Of a stretch of 64,000 nucleotides of DNA, positions 1-10,473 are shown one piece after another. The position numbers and the translations under genes were made by a program. The notes below the pieces were generated by a model, which was not told the DNA's origin, searched no databases, and saw nothing but the letters and a program-made list of their open reading frames with translations. Positions within the stretch are counted from its first letter, which is position 1. Every line of letters starts with the position of its first letter. Source of the stretch: Thereva unica (Eukaryota; Arthropoda; Insecta; Diptera; Therevidae); assembly GCA_949987705.1 (NCBI GenBank), contig OX465282.1, forward strand, positions 79,658,070 to 79,722,069. The letters run 5' to 3'.

Positions 1-396
1 ATTTATTATGTTATTGTTGTTTTTGTCTGTTATTTGTAAATGGTTTTCGATATTCTGTCTGTCATTTTCATCTAGTGTTCCGAAAAGCCATTTTAGTCCC
101 GTTCCCATTATGTTTATTAAACCCCTTTTGCTTCGACTAGGAAATAAAGTTAGTGTTTTTGTCTTAATTGGTTTAATTTGTCCCAATAGTACTTTCTTAG
201 CAGTACTCGTAATATTAAAGCTATTGATATTAAATTCCAGATTACTTATAATGTTTGTTAACTCATGGGGGTGGATTATATGAAGAACTAGATCAAATTT
301 GCTTACGATTTCTACTTCATCGATCCTTATTGTTGCAAATCCGGCTTCCGAGTCAATTTTTTCGATTGTTAATGTTGTTTTAACTGGAAGAGGCAT
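1..396 (-). pseudogene. env: Gypsy-A env, N-terminal part (errantivirus envelope), frameshifted
   Basis: The minus-strand frame opens with an ATG at 394-396 and overlaps the end of the pol frame, the usual place for an errantivirus env, which is normally expressed from a spliced RNA. A dibasic furin-like cleavage motif (RSKR, 124-135) is followed by the GLIN stretch that starts the fusion-peptide side in this family. A few codons later, at a T-run near 82-88, the coding potential moves to another frame and the first frame meets a stop, so this copy is broken. The rest lies outside the window. Identification rests on motif and position; I made no database comparison. Confidence 0.7.
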
Positions 397-2222
397 GACT
401 AGGATCAGCATCCACAGAAATATTGTTTTCATCTGCAAATTTAAAAGGACGTTTTACATTATTTTCATGAATATTTTTTAAATTGTGTTTTCTAAATTTG
501 GGTTCCTCCTTATGACGGAGCGACTTATAGTTTTTAATAAACCCTACTGTTCTATTTTCGACATAGTTTTCCCGATTTTTATTTCTTTTTATTATTATTT
601 GATTCTTCTTTTCTGTTATTCTTTTCCTTATAATTTCGTGATCGATTTTGTGATCTTGCACTTCGGATGGCGTACATTTTATCGTGGAATGATAGGAATT
701 GTTGTATATAGTGATCGCACTAAGCATTTGTAATTTAATTGGTTGTTTGTCCTCTAAATTTAAAGCTCGAATTTTCTCAGTAATTGTATTATTTAGTCTC
801 TCGATGTCAGCGTTCCCTGTATGGTTGTTGGGTTTTGTGAAGTGAAATTCAATATTTTCTTTTTTTAAAAATTCCCCGACATTTTTTGAATTGAATTCGT
901 TATCGAAGACAAACTTTTTAATTTTACCTCGTAATGATATAAATTGCTTGAGCTTTTCCACTATTGTTTGGCTATTTCTATCTTCTAAGAAAAAGCTACT
1001 AGCAAATTTTGAGAATTTATCGATAAAATTTATAAATGAGTGCTTACTGTTTACGTAAACATCGACGTGGACAATCTCATTTATTGTTAAGGGGGTTTCT
1101 GTTAAATGAAATTTATTTCTTATTGGGTACCGATCATATTTAGCTCCAGAGCAAATTTCGCAATTATTAATTATTTTCCATATTTCGGTTCTTAGGTTAG
1201 GATGATAAACTTCCTTTTTCATACCCTCATAGGTAGGAATAATACCTGAATGACCGACTTCGTTCTTGTGAAATAAAGCTATCTGTTTTTTTAATTTTTC
1301 TTGGTCCTCTATATCGGTAGCCATATAAGAACATTTGACGAATTTAAAAGTGGTACGGTTTGGAAATAATGCAATTATTTTTTGTTGCAATTGATTATAT
1401 TCATGGTCGATCAAATTAGTAAAAATTCCTATATTACCTTTATTTAAATACCTTCTAAGAATATTGGATACATAGTCATTCATTAAATCTTGTTTATCGA
1501 TGTAAATTTTTTTATTTCCGAACACTGTTTCGAATTCTTTTACCTTGGTTTCTACGAATATTATTTGCATTTTGAATCTATTAACAACAGTATCGAGAAT
1601 TGGGATATGGTCTTCTAAGTTTTCCTGTTGGGAATGAGTAGTTTGCACTTCTAGAGATTCTCCGTTATTGACTTCAAGATTATTTATACTTCTAATTTTT
1701 CTATCCATAATTTTATTAAAAATATTATTCGAGTTCTCGCAATTAGAGTTTCTACCCAAATCTTCGGTAGTGGTGTTCAAATTTTCAACACTCTCTGAGA
1801 ACATTTTTATTAATGTACTACTGCAATCTTCGTTTTGCATTCTGTTAATCATATTAATTTCTTGGTTTTTTACATTTATTCTACTCAAAAAATCAGCGAT
1901 CCTGTTTTCTTTGCCCTTAATGAAATCGATTTTAATATTATATTCCCCTAATTGTATAAGCCATCTCTGCAGACGTGGATTAATGTCTTTGCCTGAATAC
2001 TTCGAATGTAGCCATTTGATGGGCTGATGGTCCGTTTGTAATTCGAACTCCCTTCCGAAAAGATATGGCCTGAAATATTTGACTCCCCAAACTACAGCCA
2101 ACAACTCTTTTTCGATTGTGGGGTAGTTTTGTTCATGAGAGTTTAACGTTCTGGAGGCATAAGAAATGGGATGACCATCTTGCGTTAAAACAGCACCAAT
2201 AGCAAAATTGCTGGCATCGGCT
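380..2222 (-). CDS. pol: Gypsy-A RNase H-integrase (pol without RT)
   Basis: An open frame covers the RNase H and integrase parts of a Gypsy polyprotein. RNase H starts near 2222 (D-A-S-N motif) and continues through TDHQPIKWL and the DFLSR end motif near 1890. The integrase zinc-binding region with an NNCEIC pair lies near 1150-1260. The DDE core follows: first D in VDVYV near 1070, second in VFDNEF near 905, E in DIERLNN near 810. The chromodomain-free C-terminus ends at 380, overlapping env. The frame is -1 relative to gag, as is normal in these elements. Because the protease and RT are deleted, this copy has only a rump pol. A TTG-initiated start at 2104 has no biological support. Confidence 0.85.
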
Positions 2223-3291
2223 CTGCTTCGCGACTAAAACTAAAATTATTATATCGATTTGAACTAGAGGAATTAAATCGTCCAGACCCACTATTTATAT
2301 TTCTTCGATTTGAGCCATTATTGTTTCTAAAATAGCTTGGATTAGTTTGATTAGGTGTATTATTATTATTTCGAAGATTGTTGTTATTATAATAATTATT
2401 TCTACTAGCATTATTCATATTATAATTATTTGCGTTATTGTAGTCGATTTCTTGTCTGTATGAGTGCGTATTGTAATTGTTATGTGGTCTTTGAACTGTA
2501 TTTTTAATTTGACGGTTATTAAAATCACGATTAATATTTTTCGGATTATATCTAAGCTTCCTATGAGCAATACTTATAGCTCGTTCGTCGTCAAGAAGTT
2601 TTAATTCTGCAAATTTATTATAAACTTGGATTAAAGTAGAATTCTTTTCAATATTTCCGCGAACTAAACTATCAACTTTCTCCATAACAATTCCAACAAG
2701 ATGTTTATCATTATTTTCGGGTGAGTAAATTGTTGGTCTCTCAAGAATTTCTTCAAAATTATACAACTCATTTAATTTAAAATTTACATTTCTAACTATC
2801 TCAAAAAGATCTCTTAAATTTCCTACCTTTATGTTCCTACATTCGTTAATAAGCTCACAATAATCCTTACGGGGACGAAAGTGTAGTTTCAGTTCTGATG
2901 TTGCTGTTTCCCAAGTTAAATTGTCTCCTAATCGTTGGATGCATCTTTTCGCATCGCCCAAAATTTTTTCATGTAGAACAATCCGGATGGCATATTGTCG
3001 AAGGTCGGCATTGTTGCAAATTTCCAGTACATCGTCTACCGATTTTATGAACTCAATTAAGCTGTAGTCGTCTTTTCCATTGAACGGCCTAAGGCGTCGA
3101 AAATGCGTCAAAATTTGGTCCGCTGATAGCTGGAACGGACTGTTGTTTCCCTGCTGTTGTTGTCTGGCTAGTTGCCCATTAATTTGATCTCTGAGCATAT
3201 TAATTTCTCCTTGTTGTTGTTGTATCGACTGCATTAAAATCGCCATTTCCTGGGGGTTTGCCATAATGCAGTGTAGAAGGAACTTTGTCAC
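2185..3291 (-). CDS. gag: Gypsy-A gag
   Basis: The frame has 368 codons. The more likely start is the internal ATG at 3264 (MANPQEM...), directly before a Gln-rich coiled segment. The middle part has the capsid-like helical pattern of errantivirus Gag (FNGKDDYSLIEFIKSVDDVLE near 3075-3020). The C-terminal third is an Asn-rich, basic, low-complexity tail (2270-2500). No CCHC knuckles are seen, which is usual for errantivirus Gags. The last codons, after the SFSREAE stretch, read across the deletion junction into out-of-frame RNase H sequence, so the true C-terminus is missing. The frame is otherwise intact, suggesting the copy is not ancient. Confidence 0.8.
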   Translation of the reverse strand: MTKFLLHCIMANPQEMAILMQSIQQQQGEINMLRDQINGQLARQQQQGNNSPFQLSADQILTHFRRLRPFNGKDDYSLIEFIKSVDDVLEICNNADLRQYAIRIVLHEKILGDAKRCIQRLGDNLTWETATSELKLHFRPRKDYCELINECRNIKVGNLRDLFEIVRNVNFKLNELYNFEEILERPTIYSPENNDKHLVGIVMEKVDSLVRGNIEKNSTLIQVYNKFAELKLLDDERAISIAHRKLRYNPKNINRDFNNRQIKNTVQRPHNNYNTHSYRQEIDYNNANNYNMNNASRNNYYNNNNLRNNNNTPNQTNPSYFRNNNGSNRRNINSGSGRFNSSSSNRYNNFSFSREAEPMPAILLLVLF

Positions 3292-3486
3292 TTAATTTTT
3301 CTTTTATCACTCAATTTTCGATTAAATCAACTTCACTGTTTTATAGTAGAAAATTACTTTTTTTGTTTTTAACTTCCCTCTTGTTATAATAGAAATTAGG
3401 GATTATTAACCACTTTTGATCAGGTTTAACAAGAAAACTGTTCACTAATTTGTATTATTATTAATACACTTAATTTAAATCCGTTT

Positions 3487-3498
3487 CCGACTGCGCCA
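3487..3498 (-). promoter_or_regulatory. Gypsy-A primer binding site (tRNA-Ser type)
   Basis: On the minus strand the 12 bases directly after the LTR read TGGCGCAGTCGG. They are complementary to the 3' end of insect tRNA-Ser (CGACTGCGCCA), the known primer of the 17.6/297/ZAM group. Gypsy-D has the same site at 55978-55989. Confidence 0.85.
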
Positions 3499-3925
3499 CT
3501 TACGTTTTTTACGTTTTATTTTAAAAAAATATAAAAAACTTACACCAGTTCTTCAGAACTGAAAAAAAGAACATATATGTTGTATTTAAGAAAATTAATA
3601 AAACTCTATTCTTTGGAATAGTTCAAACTTTATTTAATAAAAATTACTCTTAAGAGCGACCGAGCCGTTACTTAAAAGATACAAGACTGAAACTTAAAAA
3701 TTAACTTAATAGATAAAGAGGTACATGAACATGAAATTATTTCAGGTTTCATGTTACTCCTGCATCTTCGTTTGTTTGCTGGACGTTATTCCAGCTAAAT
3801 TGTTGATGGAGCAGTTCCCAGCATTCTTTAGCTCATTTATATTTTCTACGAACTGTAGATATTCTAGGCGAATATTGTCTTGGGGTGTCGGTTGACTTCC
3901 GCTTGCAAAGTCTGGGAATGTAACT
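3499..3925 (-). repeat. Gypsy-A 5' LTR
   Basis: A 427-bp LTR lying between the primer site and the junction with BEL1. On the minus strand it begins AGTTACATTCCC and ends CGTAAG. The partner 3' LTR is outside the window, so its length rests on the two junctions only. Confidence 0.75.
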
Positions 3926-5023
3926 CGCGCGTTCGCGAAAAGTTGACGTTAGACAGAAACGTCAAACTTTATGATGTAGCAACATATGATACATGAAATC
4001 GAGGTGAAATTTCACGCAGAATCCAGCGGTGATGCCAGAAAAACGAAATATTTTATGTACAAAAAGATATTTCAATAAACATAAAAATTACATAAAGATA
4101 AGCGAAAAAGAGAAAATATATGGAAAAAGGATGAATATATAAAGTAATATAATTATGGTATTGCAGTAGAAAATAAGGAAAATGGTCGAAAAGGATATTT
4201 TTAGTACACAGGAAAACTCAAGAAAAAATAAGAAAATTATAATAAAATTAATGGAAAATTGATAAAATTAAAAGGAGAAAAATAATTACACTTGAATAAA
4301 TTAAGGGTAATACTTTAAAGGTATATTTTATTTAATAATAAAGGATAACTACCCCCACCTAAAAAGGGCAGTGCAGTTCAAGCTAGGACCGTTGGTTTTG
4401 CTGTATAAAAAGGCGATACCAGAAGCAATCAGCCTCTCTTGTCTTTTTACAGTCAAAGAAAGTGGTCACAGCGATAATTTCCAAGTACTTAATTCAAGTG
4501 TTTGTTTCCAGTATTCAGTGAGGAAAATCATAGTAATTCAAGGTATTTTTTTCATCAAACATTTAATTTCTATAGGCCAAATTGGTGGTTCTGGGAAATG
4601 ATATATGTTTGATTTACTAACCAATTTTGTTATTTTCAGAAAAGTATAACGATATACTCAGTGCAATTTTGTATACTAACTTGTTAGTATTAAATTGCTG
4701 TCTGGCTATATCCTCATTTAGTTAACTTAGAATATATTCAGTGCAATTCTACATACTAACTTTATGTTAGCTATTGAGTTGCTGTCTGGATATATCTAAA
4801 TTTCATATATTTCAATTATATATTAATAAACCACCTAACCGAAACAACATTATCTGTTACTGGTTAGGAATACAAGTTTAAGTTAAAGGTTAAGGATTAC
4901 CTGTTAGAATATAAGTAGACATTTTGAAATAAAAAACAATTTTGAATTCTAACTGACACATGTGTTTTCCTATAAATTTCCTTTTTTATCTTTAGTGCAA
5001 ATTTATTCAATCTGCACTAAACA
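3926..5023 (+). repeat. BEL1 5' LTR (first ~820 bp cut off by Gypsy-A)
   Basis: It matches 12281-13375 of the 3' LTR almost base for base. It holds a TATAAAA box at 4404-4410, which should place the RNA start about 30 bp downstream. A hairpin of two TTTAGTGCA/TGCACTAAA half-sites lies at the 3' edge. A 76-codon ORF inside (4371-4601) recurs in the other LTR only because the LTRs are duplicates, and is probably not a gene. Confidence 0.9.
4404..4410 (+). promoter_or_regulatory. TATA box in BEL1 5' LTR
   Basis: TATAAAA followed by a GC-richer AGGCGATACC segment. The same box is at 12759-12765 in the 3' LTR. A comparable ATATAAAG box is in the reversed BEL-type LTR near 26540. Confidence 0.6.
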
Positions 5024-5028
5024 TTTTT

Positions 5029-5046
5029 TGGTGGTTCCATCCAGGA
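5029..5046 (+). promoter_or_regulatory. BEL1 candidate primer binding site
   Basis: TGGTGGTTCC follows the LTR end after a short T spacer. The TGG start and position fit a tRNA primer site, but I could not match it confidently to a tRNA. Confidence 0.5.
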
Positions 5047-5131
5047 ATACGTGTCAGCGAATTCTTTGTGTTCAATTTCTCTGTCTATAGTATCAGTGTT
5101 TGGGTAATCCTTTCTGTGTAAAATATTTAAA

Positions 5132-5263
5132 ATGACTTCGTTACAACAACTATGTCAAGCACAAATACGTTTAAAAAATCGGTTAGAAAAATACATTGAA
5201 AATTCAAAAAAAACTGCAATCGCAAGACGACATCTGGGATTTTAACAATCTAGAATTGCCGGA
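5132..5263 (+). pseudogene. BEL1 gag N-terminal segment with an in-frame stop
   Basis: An ATG at 5132 lies in the same frame as the long gag-pol ORF and starts a leader typical of BEL Gags (MTSLQQLCQAQ). An in-frame TAA at 5243-5245 separates it from the long frame. Just before it is an A8 run (about 5209-5216). The amino acids between the run and the stop look more gag-like in the +1 frame. The parsimonious reading is a small indel at the A-run with a second change about 45 bp on, rather than two separate proteins. The element would then be damaged at its very N-terminus, with the long ORF starting at a later Met. Confidence 0.6.
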
Positions 5264-8200
5264 TTGAAGGCGATATGGGAGGAATTCCAGAACAACGACA
5301 GCGCGTTAGATGACGCAGCATCACAAGAGTCCTCAGCCGACTCAGATCAATATTTTAATGATGATCTGTATGGCGCCACGGAAACTAAATATTACGATTA
5401 TCTCGGAGATTTAATGGAAGGTTTGCAAAAGTGTCAAATCCAAAACACCCCAACTACTTCAGTCGCCTCAGTCCCCACAATAATGACCACACCACACGAG
5501 ATTCAATTGCCGAGAATTAGTTTGCCAAAATATAATGGTGACTATGACTTATGGCGATCGTTTCATGATGTGTTTGTTTCGTTGGTCCATAACAACTCAA
5601 GACTCGTTCCAGTGCAAAAGTTACACTATTTAAAGGAATGTTTAGTAGGAGAAGCAGAAAGCTTGTTACGACATGTTCCAACTACTAATGAGGATTATGC
5701 ACCAGCGTGGGAAAAACTGAAGGAGCGGTACGAAAATAAGAGAATGTTAGTGAATCACCAATTAAAAACATTCACCAGCATACCGAAACTATCCACGGAA
5801 ATTTCTAAAGGCATGAAGGAATTAATAGATACAACCTCCGAATGTCTTCAACAACTAAAGAGCTTAGAAGTGGATACGTCATCTTGGGATGCAATTTTGA
5901 TCTTCTTGTTAGTACAAAAGCTTCCCTTCACCACACTACGGTTATGGCAAGAAGAACAAGGAGCAGATCAGACGTTGCCAAGTTTCTCGAAATTTAACAA
6001 ATTCTTAACGATGAGATTACGGATTCTAGAGTCGATAGCCGATACAATCGTTCCGAAGTCAGCAACACAGGCACTCAAGCCAACTATCACTAAAAAGGTC
6101 ACACATAGTTATCATACGGTGAAACAAAACTGCTGTCCGGCTTGCCAGCAAAAACATTATATTCGCGTATGTACCAAGTATCAGCAAATGAGTACTGAGG
6201 CTAGGCGTAAGATACTACAGCAAGCTGGACGGTGCTTGAACTGTCTATCGAATAATCACACTACAAGGGAATGCACAAGTAAATATACATGTCGCAAATG
6301 CAAACAACGACATCATACTACTTTACACGATGACTCAAGACAAGAGAAGCAAAGATCAACAGGATTCAAAGGAAATCATTTTTCCGAAGGAGACGACATA
6401 CCAAGCCCATCTCCAACACTTCCGAAGGCAGCCGACAGCGCGACCGGAGGAAATACGATACAAAGTTTCTTAGCCATGAGAAGTAGCCATGCATTGTTGG
6501 CAACAGCATTGATAACGTTTCGAACTGATCATGGCTCGGAAAATACGTTACGGTGTCTAATTGACCCTGGCTCCGAATCTTCGTTCATAACGAAGGCTGC
6601 ATGCAACCAATTAGGAGCTACAGGCTCCCCGACCACTGTAGCAATCACAGGCATAGACATTAGCCCATCAGCGATTGCACATCAACAAGTTAGACTCACG
6701 TTAAAATCAAAGAGCTCTAACACGGTGTCAATAGCAGATGATTTCCTGATACTCAATAATATCAGTGTTCCCTTACCAACAAACGTAATTCGCAAGGAGG
6801 AATGGAAACACCTCAACAACTTGCCACTAGCAGATCCAACATTCTGGAAGCCAGGACGGATCGACGCCCTTCTAGGAACTCGACTTTATGCACGCATCGT
6901 AAAGGAAGGCATCCGAAAAGGACCTGACACCGCCCCAATAGCCATTAATACCATATTTGGGTGGATAATACTTGGACCAATGACAAATACGTTCGTGGAT
7001 CAAGTATCAGCATTTACGACCACAACGATGGACCTAAATGAACAGTTAAAATCCTTTTGGGAAATCGAAGAATTGCCAGCAAAACAGATCCTAAACGAGG
7101 ACGACGAAATGTGCCAAGAAATCTTCGATAAAACCCACACACGCAAACAAAATGGAAAATACCAAGTCAACCTTCCATTTAAGAACAACAAGGTTCCTAC
7201 TTTAGGATTGTCAAGACCACAAGCACTCAAACGTTTCACATCGCTGCAACGGCAGTTCTCCATGAAACCACAATTCGAAGAAGAATATAGAAAGTGTTTA
7301 GACGAATATATTGAACTTGGGCACATGGAAGAAGTGGATCCTCCAACAGAGAAGGAAGATCATTTCTACATCCCTCATCATGCAGTCTTCAAGGAGAGCA
7401 CCACGACTAAATTAAGAGTCGTATTCGATGCATCTGCCAAAACTACAAATGGGACATCGCTCAACGATCACTTGCTGATTGGACCGAGACTGCAGCCAAA
7501 GCTGTTTGCAACTTTGCTCAATTGGAGAAAATATAAAGTCGCTATGAATGCAGACATTGAGAAAATGTACCGCATGATTGATGTTCATCCTAAGGACCAA
7601 ACATTTCAAAGAATTATATGGCAAAATCCAAAAACCTTGCAACTTCAAGATTACAAGTTGAAAACTGTGACTTTTGGCACGGCAAGTGCTCCTTATCTAG
7701 CCATTCGCACGTTACAACAATTGGCAATGGATGAAAGGGAAACTTGGCCGTTAGCCTCGAAGGCACTACATAATAACTTTTATGTCGACGATTTGCTTAC
7801 CGGAGCTGACAACACCCACGATGCAAAACAGTTACAAATGGAACTAATAAACATCACACGATCCGGCGGTTTTAATTTACGAAAATGGGCTAGTAATGAT
7901 CAGAAATTATTAGACCATCTCCCTCCAGAGCATCGTGAACTAAAGACTGTGTTAACACTCAGCACAGACGAAGCAGTGAAAACCCTTGGGATACGTTGGC
8001 ATCCTGGACCAGATCACTTCACATTTGCCATCACTCCAATGCGAGAATACACCATTACAACTAAACGCAATATTCTTTCAGATATCGCATCCTTATATGA
8101 CCCATTAGGCTGGTTATCTCCTGTCATTATCATTGCTAAAATATTAATGCAAGTACTATGGATAACCGGCTGTTCATGGGATCAACAGGTGTCCACCCAA

Positions 8201-10360
8201 ATAGAAAATGAGTGGTTAACTTTCAAACACGAGCTAACTAATATAAGCAAATTAAAAATTCCTAGGTGGATTAAATACAGCGTCAATACTAAGGCACAAC
8301 TCCATGGTTTTTGTGATGCATCAGCAAAGGCATACGCTGCAGTCCTATACTTACGAGTAGAGGAGGATCATGGACAAGTATCATCAATTTTACTTACTTC
8401 CAAGACGAAGGTGGCTCCTCACAAACCAACAACAATACCCAGGCTAGAACTGAATGGAGCTGTAATTTTAGCCAAACTAGTAAAAAACACGATTGAAGAC
8501 ATGCAACTACAACATATCCCCACATTCGCTTGGACGGATTCAATGATCGCGCTCCAATGGGTGAAGGAACATCCGTCCAGATGGAAGACATACGTGGCCA
8601 ATCGTGTCGTCGAAATTCAAGAGGTAATACGATACGATCAATGGAGACACATCTCAACAGAAGATAATCCTGCCGACATCGCATCTCGAGGCATATCGGT
8701 GACAAATATAATTAACAATCAGTTATGGTGGCATGGACCCAGTTGGCTAAGTAAACCACAGACCCAATGGCCGCAGTTTCAAGAAATAAAGGAAAATACC
8801 GAGCTTGAAGCGAAAAAACCAGCCGTCACAAGTTTTCTCACACAACTTGAGGACAACATATTATGTCGCTACTCGTCCATAACACGACTTATCTATATAG
8901 TAGCCATCATACAACGTTTTAAATACAATTGCTTACATCCTAAGGATAAACAAACTAAGCACCTATCTACCCTGGAATGGCAAAGGGCAGAGAATACAAT
9001 TTTACGACTTACGCAGCAGATGGCTTTTCCGGAGGAACACGCCAGTCTATTACAAGGAAAACCACTATCACGAAGCAGTCGATTAATAAAATTAACGCCG
9101 TTCATGGACCATGACCAGTTGATACGAGTGGGAGGAAGACTACGCAATGCCACAATCCCATACGAGGTGAAACATCCCATCATTTTACCCCAAAATCATA
9201 CGCTCACACACTTACTCATAGACAAGATCCACCTAGAAACATTACATGGCGGACCTTCATTGGTGTTAAGTACGAGCCGTCAACGATTTTGGATTTTAAA
9301 TGCAAGAAGATGTATCACCAGCAGAATACATAAATGTGTGGTATGTGTTAAACAAAGGGGAGAAACTATGACACAGTTAATGGGGCAGTTACCTACTCCA
9401 AGAGTCAACATTAGCAAGCCCTTTACCCATATTGGCATTGATTACGCTGGACCAATTACTATTAAAACATCAGCACTACGAAACGCAAAATTACAAAAAG
9501 CCTACATTTGTGTCATCGTCTGTTTAGCAACTAAGGCTGTACATATCGAGCTGGTTTCAGATTTATCATCAACAGCATTCATCGCAGCCTTAAAAAGATT
9601 CATAGCTAGACGAGGACTTTGCACAAACATTTATTCAGATTGTGGCTCGAATTTTATCGGTGCGAAATCAATATTGGATAAGGACCTACGACAAGTCATC
9701 AAGGAATCTAATTTAGATGCAGAACGATATTTCACTCCAAAACGAATATCATGGAACTTTAATCCTCCAGCAGCTCCTCATTTTGGTGGATTATGGGAGG
9801 CAAGCGTCAAATCTATCAAGTACCATCTATACAGGACGGTGAAAAATTCAACGTGTACGTTTGAGGAGTATGCCACATTACTCACTCAAATCGAAGCCTG
9901 CTTAAATTCGCGACCACTATGTTGGATCCGAAATGATCCTGAGGACACCACGATTCTCACCCCAGGACACTTCTTAATCGGGCAACCATTAAACGCCCTT
10001 CCTGAATCGACCACTGAGACGGAAACTGTGTCACCAGGACAACGTTGGAAACACAGCCAATTTATGGTAAAACAGTTCTGGAAAGCATGGTCAAAGGACT
10101 ATCTGAATCAACTACAGCAGAGACCAAAATGGAACACTCAACAAACCACGTTACAGGCCGGGGATATAGTCCTCACCAAACATGAAAACATGCCACCCAC
10201 AAGGTGGCCTCTTGGAGTCATCGAAGAGACTTTCCCCGGACCAGACGGGTTAATACGAGTGGTACAAGTCAAAACCAGCCAAAGGACATTTCGACGCCCA
10301 ATAACAAAAATATGTCGTCTACCCATAACTCAGTCGTCTCCCTTAGAAGTAAAACCATAA
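5264..10360 (+). CDS. gag-pol: BEL1 Gag-Pol polyprotein
   Basis: A single open frame of 1698 codons with the full BEL/Pao domain order. Gag (DUF1759-type, about residues 80-240) precedes zinc-knuckle-like Cys/His clusters (about 285-352). The aspartic protease has DPGSES near residue 430. The reverse transcriptase (about 690-890) carries FYVDDLL near 840. RNase H (about 1008-1150) starts at FCDASAKAY and includes WTDSMIAL and NPADIASRG. Integrase follows: an HHCC region (about 1318-1370), then DDE core residues at IDYAGP (~1391), YSDCGSNF (~1459) and LWEAS (~1513). A DUF5641-type C-terminus (about 1588-1690) ends the protein. All catalytic signatures I checked are present. The N-terminal leader is separated by a stop. 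It would make virus-like particles and cDNA. Confidence 0.93.
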   Translation: MKAIWEEFQNNDSALDDAASQESSADSDQYFNDDLYGATETKYYDYLGDLMEGLQKCQIQNTPTTSVASVPTIMTTPHEIQLPRISLPKYNGDYDLWRSFHDVFVSLVHNNSRLVPVQKLHYLKECLVGEAESLLRHVPTTNEDYAPAWEKLKERYENKRMLVNHQLKTFTSIPKLSTEISKGMKELIDTTSECLQQLKSLEVDTSSWDAILIFLLVQKLPFTTLRLWQEEQGADQTLPSFSKFNKFLTMRLRILESIADTIVPKSATQALKPTITKKVTHSYHTVKQNCCPACQQKHYIRVCTKYQQMSTEARRKILQQAGRCLNCLSNNHTTRECTSKYTCRKCKQRHHTTLHDDSRQEKQRSTGFKGNHFSEGDDIPSPSPTLPKAADSATGGNTIQSFLAMRSSHALLATALITFRTDHGSENTLRCLIDPGSESSFITKAACNQLGATGSPTTVAITGIDISPSAIAHQQVRLTLKSKSSNTVSIADDFLILNNISVPLPTNVIRKEEWKHLNNLPLADPTFWKPGRIDALLGTRLYARIVKEGIRKGPDTAPIAINTIFGWIILGPMTNTFVDQVSAFTTTTMDLNEQLKSFWEIEELPAKQILNEDDEMCQEIFDKTHTRKQNGKYQVNLPFKNNKVPTLGLSRPQALKRFTSLQRQFSMKPQFEEEYRKCLDEYIELGHMEEVDPPTEKEDHFYIPHHAVFKESTTTKLRVVFDASAKTTNGTSLNDHLLIGPRLQPKLFATLLNWRKYKVAMNADIEKMYRMIDVHPKDQTFQRIIWQNPKTLQLQDYKLKTVTFGTASAPYLAIRTLQQLAMDERETWPLASKALHNNFYVDDLLTGADNTHDAKQLQMELINITRSGGFNLRKWASNDQKLLDHLPPEHRELKTVLTLSTDEAVKTLGIRWHPGPDHFTFAITPMREYTITTKRNILSDIASLYDPLGWLSPVIIIAKILMQVLWITGCSWDQQVSTQIENEWLTFKHELTNISKLKIPRWIKYSVNTKAQLHGFCDASAKAYAAVLYLRVEEDHGQVSSILLTSKTKVAPHKPTTIPRLELNGAVILAKLVKNTIEDMQLQHIPTFAWTDSMIALQWVKEHPSRWKTYVANRVVEIQEVIRYDQWRHISTEDNPADIASRGISVTNIINNQLWWHGPSWLSKPQTQWPQFQEIKENTELEAKKPAVTSFLTQLEDNILCRYSSITRLIYIVAIIQRFKYNCLHPKDKQTKHLSTLEWQRAENTILRLTQQMAFPEEHASLLQGKPLSRSSRLIKLTPFMDHDQLIRVGGRLRNATIPYEVKHPIILPQNHTLTHLLIDKIHLETLHGGPSLVLSTSRQRFWILNARRCITSRIHKCVVCVKQRGETMTQLMGQLPTPRVNISKPFTHIGIDYAGPITIKTSALRNAKLQKAYICVIVCLATKAVHIELVSDLSSTAFIAALKRFIARRGLCTNIYSDCGSNFIGAKSILDKDLRQVIKESNLDAERYFTPKRISWNFNPPAAPHFGGLWEASVKSIKYHLYRTVKNSTCTFEEYATLLTQIEACLNSRPLCWIRNDPEDTTILTPGHFLIGQPLNALPESTTETETVSPGQRWKHSQFMVKQFWKAWSKDYLNQLQQRPKWNTQQTTLQAGDIVLTKHENMPPTRWPLGVIEETFPGPDGLIRVVQVKTSQRTFRRPITKICRLPITQSSPLEVKP

Positions 10361-10473
10361 GAAAGCCACAGGTTTGGAAGTGCCGTCTTGTTAAATGTAC
10401 AGTCCACAAGTAAAGTTTGTCCATTGTCCAAACCATCTTATTCAAACAGACAACTAATCCAATCTTGTTACAG

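Larger units (their letters stand above)
1..3925 (-). mobile_element. Gypsy-A: errantivirus-like LTR retrotransposon, 3' end outside window
   Basis: Reading right to left: 5' LTR (3499-3925), tRNA-Ser-type primer site (3487-3498), gag, a fused RNase H-integrase frame, and the start of env, which runs off the left edge. Protease and reverse transcriptase are absent, so the copy cannot be autonomous. The LTR begins AGTTA on the minus strand, as in the insect gypsy/ZAM/17.6 group. The element abuts the truncated 5' LTR of BEL1. The next bases are CGCG, and the intact BEL1 3' LTR carries a CG-alternating run at the matching place (12278-12291), so Gypsy-A evidently inserted into the BEL1 LTR. The other end lies outside the window. 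Confidence 0.88.

Noticed and set aside
4371..4601. 76-codon ORF present twice (also 12726-12956)
   Set aside because: It lies in both BEL1 LTRs; identity follows from LTR duplication, it spans the TATA region, and no domain is recognisable.
7000..9183. Several minus-strand ORFs of 60-108 codons
   Set aside because: Shadows of the BEL1 gag-pol frame; the plus-strand frame has all the domain motifs.
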